Shown here: positions 1 to 11,125 of the stretch, piece by piece
How the letters are laid out: each line of letters begins with the position of its first letter
Numbering within the stretch: the stretch's first letter is position 1
Program-made: the position numbers and the translations under genes
From: Porticoccaceae bacterium
Lineage (GTDB): Bacteria > Pseudomonadota > Gammaproteobacteria > Pseudomonadales > Porticoccaceae
DNA: 64,000 nucleotides
Reading direction: 5' to 3'
Assembly: GCA_018664075.1 (NCBI GenBank)
Contig: JABJOY010000024.1
Coordinates: forward strand, 1-64,000
The notes under the pieces: model-generated
What the model was told of the DNA's origin: nothing
What the model saw: the letters and a program-made list of their open reading frames with translations, nothing else
Database searches by the model: none

Positions 1-225
1 GAAGCCGCTATTGATGCTGCCCTCAGCCGTGATCTCTATGTTTCTCTCGCCGAGCCCCTAGAAGGTCAGGCCTGGGCTGTCCGGCTGCAGGTAAAGCCAT
101 TTGTGCGCTGTATCTGGCTGGGCGGTTTGATGATTGCTCTGGGTGGCCTGCTAGCCGCGATGGATAAACGTTACCGGCGCAGACGCAAGAGCACAGAGAA
201 TACTGTGAATATGGTGCCGGGCTGA
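1..225 (+). CDS. ccmF: Cytochrome c-type biogenesis protein CcmF, C-terminal end (partial)
   Basis: Frame 1 is open from the window edge to a TGA at 223-225 and encodes about 74 residues. They contain one hydrophobic segment ([18 protein letters not shown]) followed by a basic tail (KRYRRRRK), the usual end of the multi-spanning heme lyase subunit CcmF. The next gene starts inside the stop codon (TGATG), and ccmG, ccmH and ccmI follow, so the assignment rests on the tail shape and the operon order. CcmF ligates heme to apocytochrome c on the periplasmic face together with CcmH and CcmI. The 5' part lies outside the window. Confidence 0.85.
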   Translation, partial: EAAIDAALSRDLYVSLAEPLEGQAWAVRLQVKPFVRCIWLGGLMIALGGLLAAMDKRYRRRRKSTENTVNMVPG

Positions 226-761
226 TGAATAGACTCGCACTATTTATCCCTCTGGCGCTCTTTGCCGCGCTCAGTGTTGTGCTGCTTTTGGGGCTCGATA
301 AAGACCCTCAGGAATTGCCCTCTGCGCTGGTTGGCGAACCTTTTCCTGAATTCTTTTTGCCCCGGCTTGAGGGTGATCAGGCGATTGTCAGCCGCGAGGA
401 CTTCCGCGGTCAGGTGCTGCTGGTCAATGTCTGGGCAACCTGGTGTTTTGCCTGCCGTATTGAGCATCAGAAGCTCAACAGCCTGGCCGAGCAGGGGGTT
501 GTGATTGTTGGCCTTAATTACAAGGATCAGCGGGCTGAGGCCAAACTTTGGCTTTATGAGCGGGGCAATCCCTATCAGTTTAATATTTTCGATGCCGAGG
601 GTAGCCTGGGCATTGATCTGGGGGTGTATGGCGCACCGGAAACATATCTGGTTGATGGCGACGGTATAATCCGCCACCGTCGGGTTGGGGTGGTGGATGA
701 TCGCATTTGGGATGCTGAGTTTAAGGCGCTGTACCAAGAGCTAACCGGAGTTTCTCAATGA
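225..761 (+). CDS. ccmG: Thiol:disulfide interchange protein CcmG/DsbE
   Basis: 178 aa. An N-terminal membrane anchor (about residues 3-23) precedes a TlpA/ResA-like thioredoxin domain. The active site is W-C-F-A-C (C74, C77) in the context VNVWATWCFAC, and a cis-proline loop GAPETYLVD follows. CcmG is membrane-tethered in the periplasm and keeps the heme-binding cysteines of apocytochrome c reduced. Its ATG overlaps the ccmF stop and its own stop overlaps the ccmH ATG (ATGA at 758-761), so the operon is translationally coupled. The dipeptide between the cysteines is FA, where the family usually has a proline (as in CPTC), which could shift the redox potential. Confidence 0.95.
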   Translation: MNRLALFIPLALFAALSVVLLLGLDKDPQELPSALVGEPFPEFFLPRLEGDQAIVSREDFRGQVLLVNVWATWCFACRIEHQKLNSLAEQGVVIVGLNYKDQRAEAKLWLYERGNPYQFNIFDAEGSLGIDLGVYGAPETYLVDGDGIIRHRRVGVVDDRIWDAEFKALYQELTGVSQ

Positions 762-1234
762 GGGGGCTGGGGTTTGCGGTTCTCAGCTTGCTGCTCGCCA
801 ACATGGCTGTTGCCAGCACAGCTGTGGTTGAATTTTCCGATGAGTCTCTGCGCATCAGGTATCAGCAGCTAGTTCAGGAATTGCGCTGCCCCAAGTGTCA
901 AAACCAAAATCTGGCGGATTCCAATTCTCCTATCTCTGAGGATTTGCGTGCTCAGGTTCATAGGTTGCTTGAGGAGGGTATGAGCGATCGGGAGATCAAA
1001 AATTATCTCAAGAGCCGCTACTCTGAATTTATTCTTTACCGACCAGAGGTGAACCAAAATACCTGGCTGTTGTGGGCCGCGCCGGTGGTTTTTCTGCTAT
1101 TTGGTTTATGGGTTCTCTACAGACTGTATTTTAATCGCTCCAGCAGCGATATGCCGGTGGAACAAAATGATCAACTGAGCTCTGTGGATCAACAGCGTCT
1201 GGATCAGCTTTTACGCAATAAGGATAAACAGTAA
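758..1234 (+). CDS. ccmH: Cytochrome c maturation protein CcmH (thiol-oxidoreductase, heme lyase complex)
   Basis: 158 aa. A cleavable signal peptide (residues 1 to about 20) leads into the family motif LRCPKCQNQNLADSNSP with the redox pair C44/C47. An amphipathic helical bundle follows, then a C-terminal transmembrane helix (about residues 100-120) and a short polar tail. It is the short single-function CcmH, and the TPR part is the separate downstream ccmI. It passes electrons from CcmG to the CXXCH motif of apocytochromes. The gene overlaps ccmG by 4 bases and ccmI by one base. Confidence 0.95.
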   Translation: MRGLGFAVLSLLLANMAVASTAVVEFSDESLRIRYQQLVQELRCPKCQNQNLADSNSPISEDLRAQVHRLLEEGMSDREIKNYLKSRYSEFILYRPEVNQNTWLLWAAPVVFLLFGLWVLYRLYFNRSSSDMPVEQNDQLSSVDQQRLDQLLRNKDKQ

Positions 1235-2460
1235 TGACATTCTGGCCCATGTTTATACTGATGCTGGTGGCCGCCAGTATTTTTATCCTCTACCCATTCA
1301 TATCGAGCTGGCGTCGTTCCAGCTCGGATTTCTCGGTTGAGCAGACCAATGTGGCTATTTTTCGCGAGCAGCAGGAACAGTTCCAGCGCCAGTTGAATAA
1401 TGCCGAGATCAGCCAGATTCAGTATGAACAGCTGCTTGCGGATGCCCAGCAACTCCTGTTGACCAATACAGCGACTGAGCATTCCGCATCGCAGCTCAGC
1501 AGATCAGGCCTGTGGCTGCTGCCGGTGCTGATTATCACTGTGCCTCTGATCACTTGGCTTAGCTACAACAAGCTGGGTGCCTATGCTGACGAAGAAATTG
1601 TTCGGTTAATGGAGCAGGGCCCCGAGCTAACTGAAGATGCTGAACGGTTTGAGCAATGGCGTGAGCAGCTAGACGGCGCAGTTGCACAGCGCGCCGAGCA
1701 GCGTCCTGAAAATGTTTATTACTGGGTTATGCTGGCCCAGTCGGCACTTGCAGAAGGTGATCTGCTCTCCGCCAGTCAGCATCTTGCTGCGGCCGTTGAG
1801 GCTCAGCCAGAGGATGGGTATCTGCTCGCGCAATATGCCGAGACATTATTTCTGCTGCAAGGCAGTACGTTTAGTGCGCCAGTTGTGGATGCTATGGAGA
1901 GAGCCTTTGCGGTAGATTCCAGCAATCCTACAGTGCTGGGCTTAAAAGGTATTCAGGCATTTCAGAATGGTCAGTTACAGTTGGCGGTTACCTATTGGCT
2001 GGGCGCTCGTCAGAGTTTGGATCCCGCCAGTTCCACAGCTCAGGCTCTGCTGGTTGGTATAGAGCGCGCTGAGAAAATACTCTCTGGCGGCGAGCCGCTG
2101 TCCCCGGAGCAGTCTGATCGGCCGAAGATTAAGCTGTCAGTGAGTCTGGACTCGAACATTGCCTTTACCCCTGACCAGCTGGTATTTGTGGCTGTTGTTG
2201 CGGCCTCCGGGTCTCCTATGCCCCTAGCTGCACGCAAGCTGCGGGCTGCCGATCTACCTGCGACTTTGACTTTGAGCGACAGTGATGCGCTGATGGCGGG
2301 GCGGGGGATATCCAGTACCACTGAGGTGCGCCTGGTGGCTCGATTATCGGCGACTGGCTCAGCGACACCGCAGTCTGGAGACTGGGAGACCAGTTCTGAG
2401 ATTGTTGAGCTACCCTCCAATGATATTATCCGGCTCTTTATCAATCGCCAGAGGCCTTAA
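1234..2460 (+). CDS. ccmI: Cytochrome c maturation protein CcmI (TPR apocytochrome chaperone)
   Basis: 408 aa. There are two membrane helices (residues about 4-24 and 92-110) separated by a cytoplasmic stretch rich in Q and E that resembles a leucine-zipper. The second helix is followed by a periplasmic TPR region (about residues 150-270) and a C-terminal domain of beta-rich character. In other CcmI proteins the TPR domain binds the C-terminal helix of apocytochrome c and hands it to CcmF/CcmH. The start ATG shares its A with the ccmH stop. This is the last gene of the ccm operon here, followed by 193 bases without a gene. Confidence 0.9.
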   Translation: MTFWPMFILMLVAASIFILYPFISSWRRSSSDFSVEQTNVAIFREQQEQFQRQLNNAEISQIQYEQLLADAQQLLLTNTATEHSASQLSRSGLWLLPVLIITVPLITWLSYNKLGAYADEEIVRLMEQGPELTEDAERFEQWREQLDGAVAQRAEQRPENVYYWVMLAQSALAEGDLLSASQHLAAAVEAQPEDGYLLAQYAETLFLLQGSTFSAPVVDAMERAFAVDSSNPTVLGLKGIQAFQNGQLQLAVTYWLGARQSLDPASSTAQALLVGIERAEKILSGGEPLSPEQSDRPKIKLSVSLDSNIAFTPDQLVFVAVVAASGSPMPLAARKLRAADLPATLTLSDSDALMAGRGISSTTEVRLVARLSATGSATPQSGDWETSSEIVELPSNDIIRLFINRQRP

Positions 2461-2558
2461 GTCAGCTGCCGGGGGCCTTAATCACTACCAACGGGCCTGA
2501 TTTTAGTCTCTGATAATAGCCTGATCCGAAGTAAATGCCTCAATCAATGATTTACTGT

Positions 2559-2586
2559 TTTGTGTAGGGCTCAGACTGTGTAGAAT
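2559..2586 (+). promoter_or_regulatory. Possible sigma-70 promoter upstream of smc (weak)
   Basis: In the 193-base gap between ccmI and smc the best pair I find is TTGTGT (2559-2564) and TAGAAT (2581-2586) with 16 bases between them. The -10 is good and the -35 is poor. It would give a leader of roughly 60 bases before the smc ATG at 2654. No terminator hairpin with a T tract is visible after ccmI. Confidence 0.25.
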
Positions 2587-2653
2587 TGAAGGCTAACTGA
2601 TAAGCAATCCTGCGGCCAACGGACTGGACCGAATATAAGTAGAATGACTAAAC

Positions 2654-5600
2654 ATGCGGCTTAAATCGATCAAATTAGCTGGGTTCAAATCCTTTGTGGA
2701 CCCAACAAATGTCAACTTTCCAAGTAACCTGTGCGCCGTGGTCGGCCCCAATGGCTGTGGCAAATCGAATATTATCGATGCCGTGCGCTGGGTCATGGGT
2801 GAGAGCTCGGCCAAGAATCTCCGCGGCGAGTCCATGTCTGATGTGATCTTTAATGGCTCCGGTGGTCGCAAGCCAGTGGGGCAGGCTGCTATTGAACTGA
2901 TATTCGATAACTCCGATGGTCGTATCGTCGGTGAGTACGCCTCCTACAATGAGATTGGTATCAAGCGCAAAGTGACCCGCGATGGTCAGTCTAATTACTA
3001 CCTCAATGGCAATAAATGCCGCCGCCGTGATATTACCGATATCTTTCTGGGCACAGGTCTGGGTCCGCGCAGTTACGCCATTATTGAGCAGGGCATGATC
3101 TCCCGTCTGATTGAGGCCAAGCCGGATGAACTGCGAGTTTATATTGAAGAAGCCGCAGGTATTTCCAAATATAAAGAGCGCCGCCGGGATACCGAGGGGC
3201 GCATTCAGCGCACCATGGAAAACCTTGAGCGTCTGACCGATATCCGCGATGAGCTGGGTCGTCAGCTGGGTCGTCTTGAGCGTCAGGCTAAAGCCGCAGA
3301 GAAATACGCTGAGTATAAAAAAGAAGAGCGTCAGATCTCCGCGGAATTGCTGGCCCTGAAATGGCGTGGTTACAACGCCTCTGCCACCGAGCAAAAACAG
3401 GTGATTGGTGCGCTGGAAATCGAGCAGGAAAAATTTATCACCCAGCGTAGTGGTTGTGACACGGCCATTGAAAAACTGCGCACGGAATTTACCGATCGCA
3501 GCGATGCATTCAATGAAGTGCAGGCGCGTTTTTATAAAATTGGCGGTGACGTTGCCCGTATTGAACAGGCCATAGAGCACGCCCAGCAGCGGGCTCAGGA
3601 GCTGTCCCAGGATCTGGAGCAGACTGAGCGCAACTTTAGCGAAGCGGAGCAGCACCTGGCCGCGGATCGGCAAAAGGCCGCCGGATGGCAGGCAGAATTT
3701 GATGAACTGGCGCCGGGGCTGGAAGAGGCCACCGCCGCTGAAGCAATTTCCTCAGAGGCACTGCAATCCGCAGAAGCGGCTATGCAGAGTTGGCAGCAAA
3801 CCTGGGATGAGTTCAATCAGAAGTCAGCCAGCCCGAGACAGCAGGCGGAGGTGCAGCAGTCTCGCATTCAGCATCTGGAACAGCTGATGCGTCGTTTAAG
3901 CGAGCGACAGGAATCACTGTCCACCGAGGCCAGCAGTTTTCAGGCCAGTCCCGCTGAGGAAGAAATGGCCACCATTCAGGCCATGCTGTCTGAAGCGGAA
4001 CTTAACCGCGACAGTATTGAGAAACAGCGCGTCGACAATGCCGATGAAATCGAAGCATTGCGCGGCGAAGAAAAAATTGCCGCAGAGCAGCACGATAGCG
4101 CCCGCAGTCGTCAGCAAACCTTAAAAGGTCGTCAGGCCTCTCTCGAAGCATTGCAACAGGCAGCCAAAGGTGATGATGCCGAGCGACAGTGGCTGGCCGC
4201 CAAAGGCCTCGGTGATAAACCTCGCCTAGCCGATTCTGTCGAACCGAGCAGTGGCTGGGAAGTGGCGGTTGAAACTGTGCTTGGCAGTTATTTGCAGGCG
4301 GTTGCCGTGGACGATATCGCAGGCGCCGTGGATATGCTGGATGACTTTAAAAAGGGTGAGTTGCTACTGGTGGGCAATGCCGCTGCTAGTGTTCAATCTG
4401 GTGATAAAGGCCGGCTGCTCAGGGATCTGGTTAAAGGGGATGCAGCTCGCGGTTTAATGAGCAATGTCTATGCCGTCGAAAGTCTGGCCGCTGCATTAAA
4501 AATGCAGCCCTCGCTGTCAGCCATAGAATCTGTGGTCACCCAGGATGGTATCTGGCTGGGCAATAACTGGTTGCGGGTGGCTCGAGATAAAGATGCCACT
4601 GCAGGTGTGCTGCAGCGCAAGCAAGAGCTGGAAACCATTGTTGCCGAGTTGGAGCAGTTGGATAACAGTATTGGCGAGCTGGAAAAGACCCGCCAAACTA
4701 ATGAACAGCGCATGCAGAGTCTCGAGCAGAACCGTCAGGAAATTGCCGCCAATATTTCCCAGCAGCAGGCTAGCTATACTGATTTGCGCTCCAAGCTAAC
4801 GGGCTTTGAGGTGCAGATTGAACAGTACAAGGCGCGGAAAGAGCGCGCTGAAAACGAGCTTGCTGAAGTGGTGACCCAGAGTGAAACCGAGCAGGAAAAT
4901 CTCTCCGCAGCCCGGGTTATTTTGCAGGAATCCATCGACAAGATGGAGGCGGATACAGTGCGCCGTGAAGAGCTTATTGCTCAGCGCGATACCTGCCGCA
5001 TCCAGCTCGATGAAGTGCGCCAGACCGCTCGCCACGATCGCGATCGCCGTCAGGAACTGGCCATGCGCGAGGGCTCTCTGGGCACTCAGTTAACCTCAAT
5101 CAAAGAGGGTATAAGCCGTCTGGAAGTGCAGGTGGAGCGGCTTCAAGAGCGCCGCGAGCAGTTGCGCGAAGCTTTTAATATCAAAGAAGATCCCACTGAT
5201 AGTCACAAGATTGAATTGGAAACTCAGCTTGAAGCTCGCCTGCTGGTTGAGAATGAACTAGCCGAAGTCCGAGCTGCTGTCGAGGCCATTGAGCACCAGA
5301 TGCGCGAGCAGGAAAAGCTGCGCAGTGAAATGGAAGTCGAGGTGCAGAAGGTTCAGGGCAAGCTTGAGCAGCAGCGTATTTCTGCCCAGGAGATAAGGAC
5401 TCTGAGTCGCACTATTGAAGAACAGATTGCCGAGAAAAAAGCCGATCTGGAAACCTTGTTGGAAACGCTGGATGAAGATGCGGCGCTGGTGGATTGGGAA
5501 GAGCAGTTGGAGTTGATTGGCAACCGTATTCAGCGCCTTGGCCCCATCAATCTGGCGGCTATTGATGAGTACAAAATTGAGTCAGAGCGCAAAGACTACC

Positions 5601-6151
5601 TTGATCAGCAAAATGCTGAGCTGGAAGATGCATTGACGACTCTGCAGAATGCGATCCAGAAAATTGATCGCGAGACGCGCACCAGATTTAAAGAGACCTT
5701 TGAGCTGGTCAATGGTCATATTCAGGAGCTGTTCCCGAAACTGTTTGGCGGTGGCCATGCCTACCTTGAGATGACAGGGGATGATCTGCTGGATACAGGG
5801 GTTACGCTAATGGCGCGCCCACCAGGTAAAAAGAACTCATCTATTCACCTGCTATCTGGTGGCGAGAAAGCAATGACGGCGATTGCCATGGTGTTCTCAA
5901 TCTTTAAATTAAATCCTGCACCTTTCTGTATGCTGGATGAGGTTGATGCGCCGTTGGATGACGCCAATGTAGGGCGCTATGCCAATATGGTCAAAGAGAT
6001 GTCTGATCAGGTACAGTTCATCTTTATTACCCACAACAAGATTTCAATGGAAGCGGCCAATCAGTTAATGGGTGTGACCATGCATGAACCTGGGGTATCC
6101 AGACTGGTAACAGTGGATGTCAATCAGGCGGCTGAACTGGCTGAGGCCTGA
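2654..6151 (+). CDS. smc: Chromosome segregation ATPase SMC
   Basis: 1165 aa. The Walker A motif GPNGCGKSN sits at residues 31-39. Two long coiled-coil arms flank a hinge domain at about residues 510-670. The ABC signature LSGGEKAMT is near residue 1067 and the Walker B segment CMLDEVDAPLDDANV near residue 1095. SMC dimers with the kleisin ScpA and the winged-helix ScpB form condensin, which loads at origin-proximal sites and compacts the chromosome. Both partners are encoded in this same window at 18 kb. Most enterobacteria use MukBEF instead, so SMC here marks a Pseudomonas-like lineage. smc is followed by zipA and ligA, a conserved order. Confidence 0.97.
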   Translation: MRLKSIKLAGFKSFVDPTNVNFPSNLCAVVGPNGCGKSNIIDAVRWVMGESSAKNLRGESMSDVIFNGSGGRKPVGQAAIELIFDNSDGRIVGEYASYNEIGIKRKVTRDGQSNYYLNGNKCRRRDITDIFLGTGLGPRSYAIIEQGMISRLIEAKPDELRVYIEEAAGISKYKERRRDTEGRIQRTMENLERLTDIRDELGRQLGRLERQAKAAEKYAEYKKEERQISAELLALKWRGYNASATEQKQVIGALEIEQEKFITQRSGCDTAIEKLRTEFTDRSDAFNEVQARFYKIGGDVARIEQAIEHAQQRAQELSQDLEQTERNFSEAEQHLAADRQKAAGWQAEFDELAPGLEEATAAEAISSEALQSAEAAMQSWQQTWDEFNQKSASPRQQAEVQQSRIQHLEQLMRRLSERQESLSTEASSFQASPAEEEMATIQAMLSEAELNRDSIEKQRVDNADEIEALRGEEKIAAEQHDSARSRQQTLKGRQASLEALQQAAKGDDAERQWLAAKGLGDKPRLADSVEPSSGWEVAVETVLGSYLQAVAVDDIAGAVDMLDDFKKGELLLVGNAAASVQSGDKGRLLRDLVKGDAARGLMSNVYAVESLAAALKMQPSLSAIESVVTQDGIWLGNNWLRVARDKDATAGVLQRKQELETIVAELEQLDNSIGELEKTRQTNEQRMQSLEQNRQEIAANISQQQASYTDLRSKLTGFEVQIEQYKARKERAENELAEVVTQSETEQENLSAARVILQESIDKMEADTVRREELIAQRDTCRIQLDEVRQTARHDRDRRQELAMREGSLGTQLTSIKEGISRLEVQVERLQERREQLREAFNIKEDPTDSHKIELETQLEARLLVENELAEVRAAVEAIEHQMREQEKLRSEMEVEVQKVQGKLEQQRISAQEIRTLSRTIEEQIAEKKADLETLLETLDEDAALVDWEEQLELIGNRIQRLGPINLAAIDEYKIESERKDYLDQQNAELEDALTTLQNAIQKIDRETRTRFKETFELVNGHIQELFPKLFGGGHAYLEMTGDDLLDTGVTLMARPPGKKNSSIHLLSGGEKAMTAIAMVFSIFKLNPAPFCMLDEVDAPLDDANVGRYANMVKEMSDQVQFIFITHNKISMEAANQLMGVTMHEPGVSRLVTVDVNQAAELAEA

Positions 6152-6242
6152 CAGCCTAGGAGTCGTGAAAAAAAGAACTGCGTTTCTTTAAATTGCGAAT
6201 TACAGTAAGTTAACTTTTTTGATAGTTGAGTAAGCCGCAGAT

Positions 6243-7100
6243 ATGGATTTTTTTGGCCCACGTGGACTATTGTTGGTCGTTGGAGTGCTGGTTGTTCTGG
6301 CCTTGGTGCTGGACGGCTTGCGCCGCATAAAACGCAATCGCTACGAAAACCTGCACATGTCATCGCGCAAGTTGCAGAAATCTGCATCCAATAACAGCGA
6401 TGACTCGGATCCCTATCTTGACAGCCAGTTTCCCTCGGGAGGTTCCCGTGTGGTTGGTGTGCGTGATCAAGGTAGTCTTGAAGAGGTTGAATCTCTGTTG
6501 CGCGGCACTGATGGCTTTTCAGGCTCTGCGCCATCCCGGCAAGAACAGCTCGACCTCGAGGCCACGCCGGTGGAACAGGGGCGAGCCGAACTACAAAAAG
6601 CAGAATTAGAAAAGGCGCAACTGGATATGGGCCAGGCCCAGCAGTTAGCGTCCAAGGCCAAAGCCTCTGCTCCTCAGGAAGTGTTAGTGATGCACCTGAT
6701 GGCGAATAAAGGCGAGACCATTGATGGCCAGCAGTTGCTCGATGGCGTGCTGGCTGCCGGATTTCGCTTTGGCGGCAGAAAGATTTTCGACCGTCATATT
6801 GGCGATCAGGGTTCCGGTGAAATCCTGTTCAGTCTGGCCAACGTTGCCAATCCCGGCACCTTTGATCTAAATACGATTGCACAGCTACAAACTCCAGGCG
6901 TCACATTGTTTATGGATCTTGAACAGTTGACTGATCCAGTGGCGGCCTTCGATACCATGATAAAGTCTGTCGACAGCCTGGTTGCCCAGTTGCATCTCAA
7001 TGTGCAGGACGAATCTCGCAGTTCAATGACCAAGCAGACTATTGACCACTATCGTCAGCGTGCCCGCGCGGTTTCCCATAAACGCGACAAGGGCAACTGA
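6243..7100 (+). CDS. zipA: Cell division protein ZipA
   Basis: 285 aa. An N-terminal transmembrane helix (about residues 6-24) is followed by a basic patch (RRIKRNR), then a long variable linker rich in E, Q, K and A to about residue 140, and a C-terminal globular ZipA domain (about 142-275). ZipA is anchored in the inner membrane and its C-terminal domain binds the tail of FtsZ to tether and stabilise the Z ring. The motif ETIDGQQLLDGVLAAGFRFG is typical of that domain. The position between smc and ligA supports the call. Confidence 0.93.
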   Translation: MDFFGPRGLLLVVGVLVVLALVLDGLRRIKRNRYENLHMSSRKLQKSASNNSDDSDPYLDSQFPSGGSRVVGVRDQGSLEEVESLLRGTDGFSGSAPSRQEQLDLEATPVEQGRAELQKAELEKAQLDMGQAQQLASKAKASAPQEVLVMHLMANKGETIDGQQLLDGVLAAGFRFGGRKIFDRHIGDQGSGEILFSLANVANPGTFDLNTIAQLQTPGVTLFMDLEQLTDPVAAFDTMIKSVDSLVAQLHLNVQDESRSSMTKQTIDHYRQRARAVSHKRDKGN

Positions 7101-7107
7101 CAACTAA

Positions 7108-9162
<2,055 letters not shown>

Positions 9163-9195
9163 CAGCAAATACAAATATTAGCAGGGAGCTAAATA

Positions 9196-9621
9196 GTGGA
9201 AATGGATCTTCAATCTGAGTCAGTGGTTTATGGCTGCATTAAAAATGTCGCTGTTGACAGTGGTGTGGAGCATCGCCGCAATAATCGCGCGGCCATGCTG
9301 GAACTTCCCTCGGCAGAATCCTGGAGTCTGGTAAATCGTGAGATGTTTGCACTGCCAGAGAAGCAATGCGCGGATCTGCACCTAACCACTGATGTGATGC
9401 ATTTTGGTGCCTCCTATCAGGGCGTCGAGCATGAGTGGAAGTACTGGCTCGAGCAGTTTGAAAAGTTGTTGCGCAAGATGTATTGGGTGTCGGCGACTGT
9501 GCATCTAGAGACTGAACTCTCGGGGCTGCACTCATTTATTTATGAAGTGGATGGGGTGTCTCATATTCCCAACCAGTCGGATATTAAGTTACGCTGTGAA
9601 TGGGCCAGAGAGCTGGTTTAG
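9196..9621 (+). CDS. Conserved-looking hypothetical protein downstream of ligA
   Basis: 141 aa from a GTG preceded by GGGAG at 9184-9188 (7-base spacing). An in-frame ATG six bases later (9202) is also possible. There is no signal peptide or membrane helix. The protein is soluble and acidic with many aromatic residues (HEWKYWLEQFEKLLRKMYW). I do not recognise a domain. It lies 33 bases after ligA on the same strand, and codon use looks like that of its neighbours, so it is probably real and may be read from the ligA transcript. Confidence 0.6.
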   Translation: MEMDLQSESVVYGCIKNVAVDSGVEHRRNNRAAMLELPSAESWSLVNREMFALPEKQCADLHLTTDVMHFGASYQGVEHEWKYWLEQFEKLLRKMYWVSATVHLETELSGLHSFIYEVDGVSHIPNQSDIKLRCEWARELV

Positions 9622-9658
9622 AGCGTATCTACATAAGTTAAATAAAGCGGGTATTAGA

Positions 9659-9883
9659 GTGATTTGGTCAAAAAAGAAAAATGCCAACAAGCAGAGATCG
9701 ACCTGGATAGCTTCCATGGTGGCATGTTTCTTGTTTTTGCTGATGGCGGTCAAGGTCTATAAAGTGCCGGTCGACGAAATGGCTGGCAATCTGTTTGCCC
9801 TGGTACTGGGACTGGTTATGATTATCGCCGCGGCAGCTCTGCTGGGGCGCCTGATAGTTGCACTGCGCCAGCGTTTTAAATAG
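9659..9883 (+). CDS. Small two-helix membrane protein
   Basis: 74 aa from GTG 9659. The open frame extends upstream to 9542, but that part overlaps the preceding gene and the membrane-protein sequence only begins at the GTG. The protein has a very basic N-terminus (WSKKKNANKQR), a first hydrophobic helix (about 17-33) and a second one (about 43-65). No family is recognised. The stop TAG is immediately followed by the GTG of the MFS gene, which suggests translational coupling. Confidence 0.5.
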   Translation: MIWSKKKNANKQRSTWIASMVACFLFLLMAVKVYKVPVDEMAGNLFALVLGLVMIIAAAALLGRLIVALRQRFK

Positions 9884-11125
9884 GTGCCTAGACAGAGTTT
9901 CTCGTTTGGTTATTTTTTAGCCACCATAGCGACCAGTAATCTGGCCATGGGCATCCATAAGGTGCTGTATCCCTGGCTGGTGGTGGGGGTTCTTCATGAA
10001 TCTCCCAGTCGGTTGGGTGTGGCCCAGTTGGCGCTGCTGTTACCCAATCTGCTATTTATTTTGCCCGGTGGCGTGGTGTCAGATCGCTCCCACCGCGGCA
10101 CCTGGTTGTCTCTGTTATTTCTGCTGTTTCTGTTGCCTCTCGGGCTGTTGATGGTGGCTGTGATCAGTGGCGAGCTAAGTTTTACCATGCTGCTGCTGTT
10201 TGGTATCACCTTTGGCAGTCTGCTGGCCTTTGTCCAGCCTGCCCGGGAGAGTCTACTCGGCTATGCTGCTCCAGAGCTAATGCATCAGGCCGTGGCCAAG
10301 GTGATGGCAACGCAGTTTATTGCTCAGGGCATTGGTTTTCTTATTGCCGGGCAGCTGGGTAACTTAAGCCTGCCCGAACTGCTGGCCATTCAGATTGTTA
10401 TTTTTGTGCTTAGCTCTATATTGATTAAACGCAGTCATCCTTTGCCCAAGCAGCAGCCGGAGGAGTTAGCCGAAAGGGGCGAGGTGGAAACAAAATCAGT
10501 AAAACAAACCTTGCTTGAACTGGGCGATGGGCTGCAGCTGTTTCGAGATGATAAAGGCCTGATACATCTATTGCTGATTGTTTTTGCCACAGGGTTTCTC
10601 GCCTTTGGCGTCTACCTGGTGGGCATGCCGCTGATTGCCCGGGAATTTTATAATGGCGGCGCTGAACTGTATGCGGCACTTCAGGTGGTGTTTAGTCTGG
10701 GTATTGTCAGTGCCAATTTGGGCGTGATGAAACAGGCCAAGCTCAATGCCAAACCTGGCCGCCTGATGGTCGTCAGCTTTCTGCTGAGAGGCAGTCTGGT
10801 TGGGGTGATTGCATTGGTGCCAAGCCTGTGGCTGCTGTTTCCCGTGGTCTATGTATGGGGCTTTTTCTCTGGGCTATCCATGACTCTGGGGCGAACCATA
10901 CTACATAACCAAGTATCCCATGCCATGAGATCCAGAGCGGCCTCTGTGTATCAGCTCTGTCTGTTGGCCGGTGCGCCGCTGGGGGCCTGGGTCTGTGGTC
11001 TGACTATTGAACGTATTGGTTTGAGCTCGGCATTTGTGCTGATTGCTGGTGCCACCTTGCTGGTCTCGGTTTTGACTGCTGTCTTTTCACCACTGTGGCA
11101 TCTAAAGGCGGTTAGATCTGCCTGA
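9884..11125 (+). CDS. MFS transporter (EntS/multidrug-exporter type)
   Basis: 413 aa with about twelve hydrophobic segments and a charged cytoplasmic loop in the middle (around residues 185-210), the normal major facilitator layout. The loop motif PGGVVSDRSHRG between helices 2 and 3 corresponds to MFS motif A. The overall pattern resembles the EntS-type drug or siderophore exporters, but the substrate cannot be read from the sequence. The start is a GTG directly abutting the stop of the small membrane protein, with no independent ribosome site, so expression probably depends on that gene. Its 3' end overlaps the convergent methyltransferase gene by 14 bases. Confidence 0.8.
   Translation: MPRQSFSFGYFLATIATSNLAMGIHKVLYPWLVVGVLHESPSRLGVAQLALLLPNLLFILPGGVVSDRSHRGTWLSLLFLLFLLPLGLLMVAVISGELSFTMLLLFGITFGSLLAFVQPARESLLGYAAPELMHQAVAKVMATQFIAQGIGFLIAGQLGNLSLPELLAIQIVIFVLSSILIKRSHPLPKQQPEELAERGEVETKSVKQTLLELGDGLQLFRDDKGLIHLLLIVFATGFLAFGVYLVGMPLIAREFYNGGAELYAALQVVFSLGIVSANLGVMKQAKLNAKPGRLMVVSFLLRGSLVGVIALVPSLWLLFPVVYVWGFFSGLSMTLGRTILHNQVSHAMRSRAASVYQLCLLAGAPLGAWVCGLTIERIGLSSAFVLIAGATLLVSVLTAVFSPLWHLKAVRSA

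Noticed and set aside
2675-3673. Long minus-strand open frame opposite smc (332 codons)
   Set aside because: It is the mirror of a strongly coding plus-strand gene with clear SMC motifs. The translation shows no family features and no ribosome site.
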